The notes under the pieces are model-generated. The model made no database searches. It saw only the letters and a program-made list of their open reading frames with translations, and was not told the origin of the DNA. 48,335 bases of DNA. It comes from JBBSEZ01 sp038239195 (GTDB lineage Bacteria > Planctomycetota > Planctomycetia > Gemmatales > Gemmataceae). Positions 33,642-40,956 of this stretch are shown here, in pieces. The stretch spans positions 1 through 48,335 of the forward strand of contig JBBSEZ010000015.1 of assembly GCA_038239195.1 (NCBI GenBank). The letters run 5' to 3'. Both the position numbers and the translations under genes were made by a program. Each line of letters opens with the position of its first letter. Positions within the stretch are counted from its first letter, which is position 1.

Positions 33642-35573
33642 ATGCTTGGCTTCTTGAAGGCCCCGTCGCGGCTCGGCGTGCGCCAGTTCGCCCTGGGCGC
33701 GGGGTGCGTGGCGCTGCTCGCGTGTACGGCCTGGGGGCTGCGCGGTTACTTCCTCTCCGGCGCCGCCGCCCAGCAGGCGCGGGGGACCACGCTGGCGGCG
33801 GGCCAGGCCCCCGGCGCTCCGCCTACCGCCGAGACGTCGGACTATACCCAGCGCGTCGTGGCCTACGTACACGAGACCGAGGCCATCACCCGCCGCGACC
33901 TGGGCGAATATCTCATCGCCCGCCACGGCCCCGATAAACTCACCAACCTCGTCAACCAGCGCATCATCCAGCACGCCTGCCTTCAGCGCGGCCTCACCGT
34001 CACGGCCGGCGAGGTCGAGCACGCCCTCGCCGAGGACGCCAAGAACGCCGGCGTCGAGGCCAAGTCGTTCGTTCAGCTCATCCAGAGCCGCTACCAGAAG
34101 AACCTCACCGAGTGGAAGGAAGACGTCGTCCGCCAGCGCCTGCTCATGAACAAGCTCTGCCGCGACCGCGTCAGCGTCACCGAGGAAGACCTGCGCCGCG
34201 CCTTCGAGTCGCAGCACGGCGAAAAGGTCCAGCTGCGCATGATCCTCTGGCCGCTCGACCAGTATGCCGCCGCCAAGGCGGCCTACCCGCAGATCGTCGC
34301 CAGCGACGAGGCCTTCGTCCTGGCGGCCAAGCACCAGCCCGACGGCGGGCTCGCCTGCGTCGCCGGAAAGCTCAAGCCCGTCGGCCGCTACGCCTTCGAG
34401 CCCCAGCTCGAGCGCGAGGCCTTCAAATTGCGGAAAGGCGAGGTCAGCGAGCTCCTGAAGACCGAAAAGAACTACGTCGTTCTCAAGTGCGACGATCGCT
34501 TCGCCGCCGACACCACCGCCAACTTCGAGGCGGTGCGGGCCAAGCTCGCCGCGCAGGTTCGCGAGCAGAAGGCCGAGCTCGCCATGAGGACCGCCTTCCA
34601 GGGGCTCCTCCAGGAAGCCAAGCCGTCGATCTTCCTGGCCCCGCCCGACAAGGCGCCCGAAGGCCCCCCGCCACCACCCAGCCAGGTGGTCGCCTACGTG
34701 TATGGCAACGTGCCCATCACGCGCGAGGACCTCGGCGAGTACCTCATCGACCGCTTCGGCGTGCAGGCGCTCGACTTCCTCATCAACCGGCGCATCATCG
34801 ACCGCGCCTGCCGGGCCCGGGGGATCAGCATCACCAGGGCGGAGATCGATGCCGCCCTCGAACAGGACCTGGCCAAGCTCCACACCGACCGCGCCCGCTT
34901 CCAGAAGGAAGTACTCGGCAAGATGGGCAAGACTGTCCACGAGTGGTGCGAGGACGTCGTCCGCACCCGGCTGCTGCTCGACAAGCTGTGCCGGGCACAG
35001 GTCAAGGTGACCGAGGAAGACATGAGAAAGGGCTTCGAGGCCCTCCACGGCGAGAAGCGCGAGTGTCGCATCATCCTCTGGCCGCACGACCAGAAGACCT
35101 TCGCGATGAGGGAGTATCCCCAGGTCATCAACAGCGAGGCGCAGTTCTCTCAGAAGGCCAAGACGCAGGCCAGCCCCAGCCTGGCGGCGAAGGGTGGCAG
35201 CATCCCCGCCTTCGCCCGCCACACCCTGGGCGACGAGGAACTGGAGCGCGCGGCGTTCGCGCTGAACGTGGGCGAGATCAGCGCGCTCGTCGGCACAGCT
35301 CAGGGAAATGCCCTGATCAAGTGCGATAGGATCATTCCGCCCAACCCGACGGTGCGGCTGGAGCACGTGCGCGACCAGCTCGGCAAGGAAGTGTTCGAGC
35401 GGAAGGTGCAGGTGGAGATGCAGAAGGTCTTCATCGACCTGCGCGCTCAGGCCAACCCCAAGCCGATGCTACGAGACGCCAGCCGCCCCAGCGACCTCCT
35501 CGCGGAGAACAGGCAGATCCAGCGCGACATGCCGTCGATCCGGCCCGGCCCAGCGCCGCGGACGGGGCGCTGA
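33642..35573 (+). CDS. Tandem parvulin-type peptidyl-prolyl isomerase/SurA-like foldase
   Basis: 643 residues with one N-terminal hydrophobic segment (FALGAGCVALLACTAWGL) that anchors it to the membrane. It contains two copies of the same module, at about residues 70-330 and 345-600. Each has a SurA_N-like helical part (DLGEYLI, LINRRIIDRACRARGI; EWKEDVVRQRLL/EWCEDVVRTRLL) followed by a parvulin-like segment (MILWPLDQ/IILWPHDQ and GRYAFEPQLEREAFKLRKGEVSELL/ARHTLGDEELERAAFALNVGEIS). Parvulin cis-trans isomerase residues are only partly matched, so it may be a chaperone more than an isomerase. ATG 33642 is preceded by AGGCG and AAGG. Confidence 0.82.
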   Translation: MLGFLKAPSRLGVRQFALGAGCVALLACTAWGLRGYFLSGAAAQQARGTTLAAGQAPGAPPTAETSDYTQRVVAYVHETEAITRRDLGEYLIARHGPDKLTNLVNQRIIQHACLQRGLTVTAGEVEHALAEDAKNAGVEAKSFVQLIQSRYQKNLTEWKEDVVRQRLLMNKLCRDRVSVTEEDLRRAFESQHGEKVQLRMILWPLDQYAAAKAAYPQIVASDEAFVLAAKHQPDGGLACVAGKLKPVGRYAFEPQLEREAFKLRKGEVSELLKTEKNYVVLKCDDRFAADTTANFEAVRAKLAAQVREQKAELAMRTAFQGLLQEAKPSIFLAPPDKAPEGPPPPPSQVVAYVYGNVPITREDLGEYLIDRFGVQALDFLINRRIIDRACRARGISITRAEIDAALEQDLAKLHTDRARFQKEVLGKMGKTVHEWCEDVVRTRLLLDKLCRAQVKVTEEDMRKGFEALHGEKRECRIILWPHDQKTFAMREYPQVINSEAQFSQKAKTQASPSLAAKGGSIPAFARHTLGDEELERAAFALNVGEISALVGTAQGNALIKCDRIIPPNPTVRLEHVRDQLGKEVFERKVQVEMQKVFIDLRAQANPKPMLRDASRPSDLLAENRQIQRDMPSIRPGPAPRTGR

Positions 35574-35588
35574 TCCGCCACCCTCCTT

Positions 35589-35680
35589 TAGCCGCCGAGC
35601 CGCGCGCGGCGCGACGGGGGGGGCGCGCCGCCCCGCCCACGGCGCGACGGGCGTCGCGCCGAGCCGAGCTCGGCGGCTCA
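35589..35680. repeat. Large inverted repeat between foldase and peptidase genes
   Basis: Arms 35589-35615 and 35653-35680 pair with about 24 of 27 positions (core GCCGCCGAGC). The right arm matches the window start at about 24 of 27 bases. Together with 10687-10747 and 33501-33555 this shows a set of GC-rich palindromic intergenic repeats. Confidence 0.7.
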
Positions 35681-35749
35681 ATGGGGCTCGGCGTCCGCCT
35701 CCGAACTTGTTAGCATGCGCCCATCGCCCCAGCACCCGGAGCCGTCCGC

Positions 35750-38500
35750 ATGCGCAAGCTCATCCTCCCCCTTCTTTTCTTGCTCGCTTTCGGCGTCGGC
35801 GCCCGCCCCGCGGCCCCGCCCATCCGGTCGGCGTCGCCGGGGCTCGAAAAGTGGACCGTGGACGACGTCGTCCTCGGCGAGTCGATCGGGGGCCCGCAGG
35901 TCTCGCCCGATGGCCGCTGGGCCACGTGGGCCAAAACGTCGCCCGACAAGGACAAGAACGAGTTCGTCGTCCAGCTCTTCCGCACTGACCTCGCCTCGGG
36001 CCGGACGGTGCAGCTCACCCGCGGCACCGAGAGCTGCTGGGGCGCGCGCTGGTCTCCGGACGGGCGGCACCTGGCCTTTTTGAGCGGGCGGGCCGCGCCG
36101 CGCTCGAAGTCCGACGACAAGGAGAAGGGCGAGGACGATAAGACGCAAATCTGGCTGCTCGACCCCACCGGCGGCGAGCCCTGGCCGGTGACGGAACTGG
36201 CCCACGGGGTCGCCCGCTACGGCTGGGCCGGGCCCAACGCCCTCGTCTTCGCCGCGCAAGAAGGGCCCACCCGGCGGGAGTCTCGGCTCAAGGAAGACAA
36301 GGACACGACCGTCGTGGTCGAGGACGACCGCAACGAACCTCCGGTGCGCCTCTTCAAGGTCGACGCGAAGTCGAAGAAGGTGACGCGCCTGAGCGAGAAC
36401 AAGGACCGCATCGAACAGCTCGCCGTCTCGCCCGACGGCAAGTACGCCGTCGCCGTCCACAGCCGTTCGCTGCGCTACGTGTACGACAACAAGACAAAGC
36501 CGGTCGTCTACCTCTACGACCTCGCCGCCGGCTCGCGCCGCCCGATCTTCTCGCAGCCGAAGTACAACGTCGGCCAGGTGCGCTGGGCGCCGGACGGGCA
36601 CGGCGTCTACGCCACCCACGAGCACAGCAGCCAGCCGCAACTCAACCAGGCGGGCGTGACCGAGCTGCACTACTACGACCTCGCCCGCCAGTCTGGCGGG
36701 GCCATCGACCTGGCCTGGCCGCGCGGCCTGGCGACGCAGACCGACAACGAATACGCGGCCGGCTTCGTCCCGGTGCGCGATGGCTTCCTGGCGCTCCTCG
36801 CCGATGGCGTCCGGCACCGGCCGGCGCGCTACCGGCGCAAGGGGGCGGCGTGGGAGCGGCAATGGCTGACGGGGGCGCACGCCCGCAACCTCTTCGGGCT
36901 CCAGGCCGGCGTGGATGGCAAGGCGCTGCTCTACGCGCACTCGACGGCCAGCTCGCCGACGCAGTGGTATCGCGCCCGGTTGAATGGGGCGAAGATCGAG
37001 GCGCCTGCCCCGCTACCCGAGACGAACGACCACTTCAAGAAGCGCGCGAAGGCGAAAACGGAGGTGGTGCGCTGGAGGGGCGGGCTGGGCGACGAGGTGG
37101 ACGGCATCCTCTACTACCCGCACGATTACAAGCCGGGGAGGAGGGCGCCTCTGGTGGTGCTGATCCACGGCGGGCCGGCCAGCGCCGACTTCGACAGTTG
37201 GGAGGAGAGTTGGGCGTACGCTTCCAACCTGCTCTGCCAGCGCGGCGCCTTCGTGCTCAAGCCGAACTACCACGGCAGCTCCAATTACGGCCTGAAATGG
37301 CTCGAATCGATTGCCAAGGGGAAGTACTGCGAGCCGGAGATCGACGACATTGAAAAGGGCGTGGACGCGCTGATCCGGCGCGGGCTGGTCGATGGCGACC
37401 GGCTCGGGCTGGGCGGGTGGTCGAACGGCGCCATCCTGACGAACGTGCTGGTGACGCGCACCACCCGCTACAAGGCGGCGGTCGCGGGCGCGGGCACGGT
37501 GGAGTACGTCAGCGACTGGGCGAGCTGCGAGTTCGGCGAGGCGTTCGACCGCTTCTACCTGGGCAAATCGCCGCTGGAGGACCTGGGGCTGTTCGTCCGC
37601 AAGTCGCCGTTCTACCGCTTCGACCGGGTGAAGACGCCGAGCTTGATCTTCTTTGGCAGCGAGGACCGCGTCGTGGCGGCGCAGCAGGGCTGGCTGCATT
37701 ACCGCGGCCTGCAGCAACTCGGCAAGGTGCCGGTGCGCTTCGTGATGTTCCCCGGCGAGAAGCACAGCCTGAAGAAGATCGGCCACCAGCGCCGCAAGCT
37801 CCAGGAGGAGCTGGCCTGGTTCGACAAACATCTGTTCGGGAAGGAGAAGAAGGAGGACGAGGGGCTCAAGCCCGATTCCCCCCTGGCGTGGGCGCTGAAG
37901 TTGCAGGCGGCCAAGCGCGTCGGCAACCGCTACGGGCTGCTGGAAAAGGGCAAGCTCGTTCCCGAGACGGTGAAGCAGGGGGCCCTGCACGTCGGCCGAT
38001 TCGAGGTGACGCGCGCCCAGTTCGCCGAGTTCGATCGCAAGTACGCCTTGCCCGCGGGTCGGGCCAACTACCCGGCTAGCGGGATCGGCTTTGAGCAGGC
38101 CGGCGCCTACTGCGCATGGCTGAGCAAGACGATGGGACGGCGCTATCGGCTCCCCACCGAGGAGGAGGCGGAGGACCTGTACGAGAAGCCGGAGAGCGGG
38201 GAGAACACCCTCGACGCCTGGGCGGGCTATACGGTCAACCCCGACGATGCGCTGAGGCTGCGGGCGCTGACGAAGAAGCTCCCGGGGCCGGCGGCTTTGC
38301 TCAAGGAGGTGGGGTCCGGGCGCGGGACGGGGCAGGAAGAGCTAGCGTTCGACCTCGGCGGGAACGTCGCGGAGTGGGTGAGAGGGAAGAACGGCAAGGG
38401 CCTTATGCGCGGGGGAAGTGCTGACTTGCCGGCGGACGCCAAGGGCGGGCTGGAGGCGGGGCCCGAGTATCGTGGCCTGCGCGTCGTGCTGGAACGGTGA
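35750..38500 (+). CDS. S9 prolyl oligopeptidase fused to C-terminal FGE-like domain
   Basis: 916 residues with a signal peptide (MRKLILPLLFLLAFGVGA). An N-terminal beta-propeller (TolB/DPP-type repeats, QVSPDGRW, WSPDGRHLAF) covers about residues 40-420. The alpha/beta-hydrolase domain follows with S558 (GWSNGA), D639 (GSEDRV) and H672 (GEKHSL) in the order of S9 serine peptidases. From about residue 743 a formylglycine-generating-enzyme (SUMF1-type) domain begins: GRFEVTRAQFAEF, YRLPTEEEAEDL, FDLGGNVAEWV, LMRGGS and a final GLRVV. It is about 170 residues, shorter than the roughly 250 of active FGE enzymes, and the paired Cys residues used for oxidation are not seen. The fusion of the two enzymes in one exported chain is unusual. 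Confidence 0.88.
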   Translation: MRKLILPLLFLLAFGVGARPAAPPIRSASPGLEKWTVDDVVLGESIGGPQVSPDGRWATWAKTSPDKDKNEFVVQLFRTDLASGRTVQLTRGTESCWGARWSPDGRHLAFLSGRAAPRSKSDDKEKGEDDKTQIWLLDPTGGEPWPVTELAHGVARYGWAGPNALVFAAQEGPTRRESRLKEDKDTTVVVEDDRNEPPVRLFKVDAKSKKVTRLSENKDRIEQLAVSPDGKYAVAVHSRSLRYVYDNKTKPVVYLYDLAAGSRRPIFSQPKYNVGQVRWAPDGHGVYATHEHSSQPQLNQAGVTELHYYDLARQSGGAIDLAWPRGLATQTDNEYAAGFVPVRDGFLALLADGVRHRPARYRRKGAAWERQWLTGAHARNLFGLQAGVDGKALLYAHSTASSPTQWYRARLNGAKIEAPAPLPETNDHFKKRAKAKTEVVRWRGGLGDEVDGILYYPHDYKPGRRAPLVVLIHGGPASADFDSWEESWAYASNLLCQRGAFVLKPNYHGSSNYGLKWLESIAKGKYCEPEIDDIEKGVDALIRRGLVDGDRLGLGGWSNGAILTNVLVTRTTRYKAAVAGAGTVEYVSDWASCEFGEAFDRFYLGKSPLEDLGLFVRKSPFYRFDRVKTPSLIFFGSEDRVVAAQQGWLHYRGLQQLGKVPVRFVMFPGEKHSLKKIGHQRRKLQEELAWFDKHLFGKEKKEDEGLKPDSPLAWALKLQAAKRVGNRYGLLEKGKLVPETVKQGALHVGRFEVTRAQFAEFDRKYALPAGRANYPASGIGFEQAGAYCAWLSKTMGRRYRLPTEEEAEDLYEKPESGENTLDAWAGYTVNPDDALRLRALTKKLPGPAALLKEVGSGRGTGQEELAFDLGGNVAEWVRGKNGKGLMRGGSADLPADAKGGLEAGPEYRGLRVVLER

Positions 38501-38601
38501 GGAAGAGAAGCGGCATGGCGTTTGCCCTGATCTGTCTCGACCGAGCCCGGAAACGCAACGCACACGGCGGCCGAACCCAGGGCCGCCTCGGAGGCAGAGC
38601 C

Positions 38602-38856
38602 ATGCAACAAGACGAGATCGTTTGTTTGGCCAAGGCGAACAACCCGGTCGAGGCCCACGTGTGGCGGGAGGCCCTGGAGGCGGAGGGCGTCCGCTGCAAG
38701 GTCGTGGGCGACTACCTCGATGCAGGGGTGGGGGACATCCCCGGCATCCAGGCCGAGGTCTGGGTGCATCACGAAGACCTCGAGCGCGCGCGGGCCATCC
38801 TCGACGCGCACCCGGGGCGACAGGACGAGGCGGTTGAGGCCGAGGAAATGGCGTGA
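38602..38856 (+). CDS. DUF2007 signal-transducing-like protein
   Basis: 84 residues from ATG 38602, preceded by GGAGGCA. DUF2007 pattern: DEIVCLAKANNPVEAHVWREALEAEGV, then a short beta/alpha unit ending EVWVHHEDLERARAIL. The fold is a small ferredoxin-like domain of unknown function. A paralogue lies at 39330-39680. An in-frame upstream extension exists but is not conserved with the paralogue, so the ATG at 38602 is chosen. Confidence 0.8.
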   Translation: MQQDEIVCLAKANNPVEAHVWREALEAEGVRCKVVGDYLDAGVGDIPGIQAEVWVHHEDLERARAILDAHPGRQDEAVEAEEMA

Positions 38857-38894
38857 TCGGCCTGTATCCCCCCTTTGAAGGGGGCGACAACGAA

Positions 38895-38928
38895 GAAGGG
38901 GGAGTGAGGCAAGCCTCACTCCCCCTTC
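38895..38928. terminator. Perfect 16-bp bidirectional terminator
   Basis: 38895-38910 and 38913-38928 are perfect inverted repeats around a two-base loop. It lies between the DUF2007 gene (plus) and the tRNA gene (minus), so it can end both transcripts. Confidence 0.8.
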
Positions 38929-38936
38929 TCGTTCAG

Positions 38937-39008
38937 TTGCGGCGACAGGATTTGAACCTGTGACCTCCAGGTTATGAGCCTGGCGAGCTACCACTGCTCC
39001 ACGCCGCG
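38937..39008 (-). tRNA. Initiator tRNA-fMet (CAU), copy 1
   Basis: A full cloverleaf of 72 nt without encoded CCA: acceptor CGCGGCG/CGCCGC with C1 opposite A72 (the hallmark of bacterial initiators), D stem GAGC/GCTC with A11-U24, anticodon stem CCAGG/CCTGG with loop CTCATAA (anticodon CAT), variable AGGTC, T stem ACAGG/CCTGT with TTCAAAT. Only two of the usual three anticodon-stem G-C pairs (30-40 and 31-39) are present; 29-41 is A-U. The D-loop is one base short. Identical in sequence to the copy at 40761-40832. A promoter (-10 TATACT, -35 TGGACC) lies upstream on the minus strand. Confidence 0.95.
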
Positions 39009-39074
39009 ATACATGGGGAGAGATGATTGGAGGGGAGGGCAAGGCCCTTGCCTCCAGTCACCTCTTCCTCTTCA

Positions 39075-39103
39075 AGTATAGGCGCGCGGGCCGTCCAGGT
39101 CCA
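39075..39103 (-). promoter_or_regulatory. Predicted sigma70 promoter of tRNA-fMet copy 1
   Basis: Minus strand TGGACC (complement of 39098-39103), a 17-base spacer and TATACT (complement of 39075-39080) lie about 67 bases before the tRNA 5' end. The same box arrangement precedes the second tRNA copy, which supports both calls. Confidence 0.6.
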
Positions 39104-39329
39104 GGCCAAAGCGCGCTCGCGAAACGACAAACGAGCAATCCGCGCACGATTTCTCGGCAGCCTCTTCCTTTTCGGCGCGGGGCGCGCGATAATCCTCCGA
39201 CGATCGACCCGGCGCCCCATCTCCCTGGTGCCGGGTGATCGTGCTTGCCGTTGCATCGATCCGCAACACATCGAGCCACTGGCCTGGCCCCTTTCGCGGG
39301 CCCGTTCGGCCGGGGCAGGAGGAGGACAC
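39104..39329. other. Intergenic stretch before second DUF2007 gene
   Basis: Between the tRNA promoter and the second DUF2007 start I see no open reading frame with coding character. A GATAAT-like box at about 39188-39193 could serve the DUF2007 gene, and AGGAGG lies at 39318-39323 just before its ATG. Nothing else is recognisable. Confidence 0.4.
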
Positions 39330-39680
39330 ATGCCGCAGGACGAGATCGTGTGCGTGGCGACGGCCATCAACGCGACGGAGGCGCACCAGTGGCGCCTGTT
39401 GTTGGAGGACGCGCACATTCCTTGCTCCGTCGTGGACCACCTCGACTCGGAGTTCTGGAAAGGGCCGTGCCCTCGTGCCGAGGTGTGGGTGCGCGCCGAG
39501 GACGCGGCGCGGGCGCGCGCCACCCTGGGCGGCCCCCACGGCGGGCGGGGCGCCGGGAGTGGCGACAGCGTGCCGCCGCGCCATCACGCCGCTGACCAGC
39601 ACGCCGAGGCCGCCCGCCGCGAACTGCGCCGGCAGGGGACGGACGGGTCGTTCCGCCGCCCGGCGGCGCGCGGGAAGTGA
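39330..39680 (+). CDS. Second DUF2007-like protein
   Basis: 116 residues from ATG 39330 with AGGAGG immediately upstream. DEIVCVATAINATEAHQWRLLLEDAHI and AEVWVRAEDAARARATL line up with the first DUF2007 protein (38602-38856), so the two are paralogues. Here an Ala/His/Arg-rich C-terminal tail of about 40 residues is added (HHAADQHAEAARRELRRQG). It sits between the two tRNA-fMet copies. Function unknown. Confidence 0.75.
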   Translation: MPQDEIVCVATAINATEAHQWRLLLEDAHIPCSVVDHLDSEFWKGPCPRAEVWVRAEDAARARATLGGPHGGRGAGSGDSVPPRHHAADQHAEAARRELRRQGTDGSFRRPAARGK

Positions 39681-39706
39681 GGCTGGCGAGTGAACGGAGA
39701 ACGCAA

Positions 39707-39738
39707 GAAGGGCCGGTGAATGAGTTCGCCGGCCCTTC
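39707..39738. terminator. Imperfect 14-bp hairpin terminator
   Basis: GAAGGGCCGGTGAA (39707-39720) pairs with 39725-39738 with one G-U pair around a four-base loop. It lies 26 bases after the DUF2007 stop. Confidence 0.65.
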
Positions 39739-39810
39739 TCGGACCGTTGCGGTCACAGAGGCAACCTTCCACCAGGTCGTGCCATCTGGCATACTGAACC
39801 AAGCAGGGGA

Positions 39811-40341
39811 GTGGAGCTCGCGGGAGGCGAAGCGTTGTTGACCCGAAACCATCGTCAGGAGGGGCTGGCGCGGGCGTACGTTCAGGCGATCGCCGCCCAG
39901 GCAGGGATGAGTTCCAGCGTCGCGAGCCCCGATTACGGGATCGACCTGAGCTTGCTCGACATCGTGAAAGTGGGACAGCAGCGCATCGAGTCCGGGTATC
40001 GGATTGACGTCCAGGCAAAGAGCACGACGCTCGCCCGCCTGGAGGCAACCCAGATCAAGTACGACCTGGAAGTGCCAACCTACGAGAACCTGCGCTACCC
40101 GGGAGCTGGCTGCCCGCGCATCCTGGTCGTGCTCGTTCTTCCGGACGCTGAAGGGCGATGGTTGACTCATTCCGAGGAGGAGTTGGTCCTCCGCCGAGGC
40201 GCGTACTGGCTGTCCGTAAGAGGGCAGAAGGCCACAGCCAACCGCAAATCGGTTCGTGTGATGATCCCCCGAGCGAACGTGTTTTCGGTGGCGGCCGTGC
40301 AAGCCATCATGGAACGAATCAAAGCGGGAGAGGGCCCATGA
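39811..40341 (+). CDS. DUF4365 domain protein
   Basis: 176 residues from GTG 39811; in-frame starts further in are possible. The DUF4365 features are RQEGLARAYVQAIAAQAG, then DYGIDLSLLDI and YRIDVQAKST, followed by KYDLEVPTYENL. The DYGIDL ... QAKS arrangement resembles the PD-(D/E)XK nuclease core with Asp, a second acidic or Gln and Lys. DUF4365 proteins often occur in defence or mobile islands. The stop overlaps the start of the next gene (ATGA), so the two are coupled. A promoter-like CATACT lies before the gene. Confidence 0.75.
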   Translation: MELAGGEALLTRNHRQEGLARAYVQAIAAQAGMSSSVASPDYGIDLSLLDIVKVGQQRIESGYRIDVQAKSTTLARLEATQIKYDLEVPTYENLRYPGAGCPRILVVLVLPDAEGRWLTHSEEELVLRRGAYWLSVRGQKATANRKSVRVMIPRANVFSVAAVQAIMERIKAGEGP

Positions 40342-40679
40342 ATCCGTGGCGCTGGGTCGATCCGCGTGTCCGTTCGGTCCGCCTGGCGGGCGTGCGCGCC
40401 TACCTCGTCGAGCGCGGGTGGGAGACGAAACCGAGCACGAATCCTCTCTTTGTGCGCTTCGAGCCGCCTGCGGGCAAGAACAACGGGCAGTCGCTCTTTC
40501 AAGTCCTCCCTTCGTCGGACCGAGGGAACGACTTCGTTCAGTCGATCACCTACTTCCTCACGACGATGAGCGAACTGGAAGACCGTCACCCAGTCGAAGT
40601 GCTGGACGAGGTGCTCCGCCACCAGGAGAGGGAGGCGAAAGCCATCGTCGTGGGAGAAGACGGGCGCAAGCAGGCTTGA
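40338..40679 (+). CDS. Small partner protein of the DUF4365 gene
   Basis: 113 residues from ATG 40338, overlapping the DUF4365 stop by four bases. It reads WRWVDPRVRSVRLAGVRAYLVERGWETKPS, a short beta/alpha unit with a basic, Trp-containing N-terminus, then FEPPAGKNNGQSLFQVLPSS and a helical tail. I do not recognise a family. The coupled arrangement suggests it acts with the DUF4365 protein as regulator, immunity or second subunit. Confidence 0.7.
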   Translation: MNPWRWVDPRVRSVRLAGVRAYLVERGWETKPSTNPLFVRFEPPAGKNNGQSLFQVLPSSDRGNDFVQSITYFLTTMSELEDRHPVEVLDEVLRHQEREAKAIVVGEDGRKQA

Positions 40680-40760
40680 GGTCGTCAGAGAATGAGAGAA
40701 GGAACGAAAAAAGGCGGGAAGTAAGGGGCGTGCCCCACTCCCTACCTTGATCGAAAAAAG

Positions 40761-40832
40761 TTGCGGCGACAGGATTTGAACCTGTGACCTCCAGGTTATG
40801 AGCCTGGCGAGCTACCACTGCTCCACGCCGCG
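40761..40832 (-). tRNA. Initiator tRNA-fMet (CAU), copy 2
   Basis: Identical over all 72 nt to the copy at 38937-39008, with the same C1-A72 mismatch, A11-U24 and anticodon CAT, no encoded CCA. A promoter lies upstream on the minus strand at 40872-40899. Sequences beyond the gene ends differ between the copies except for the promoter boxes. Confidence 0.95.
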
Positions 40833-40871
40833 ATCTGTGTGAAGAACGTTTCCGCTCTTCCTCTACCCCTC

Positions 40872-40899
40872 AGTATAGGGGCTCGCGCCGCTTTGTCCA
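40872..40899 (-). promoter_or_regulatory. Predicted sigma70 promoter of tRNA-fMet copy 2
   Basis: Minus strand TGGACA (complement of 40894-40899), a 16-base spacer and TATACT (complement of 40872-40877). The -35 box matches TTGACA at five of six positions. Confidence 0.65.
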
Positions 40900-40956
40900 G
40901 CCTTTTTTCGGCCCGTCCCTCGTGCGGGGCTTGTCGGCGCCCCTCGGGCCCCGAAA

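Noticed and set aside
38956..39042. Minus-strand peptides containing ARQAHNLEVTGSNPVAAT at both tRNA loci
   Set aside because: This is the tRNA gene read as protein, a well-known false ORF.
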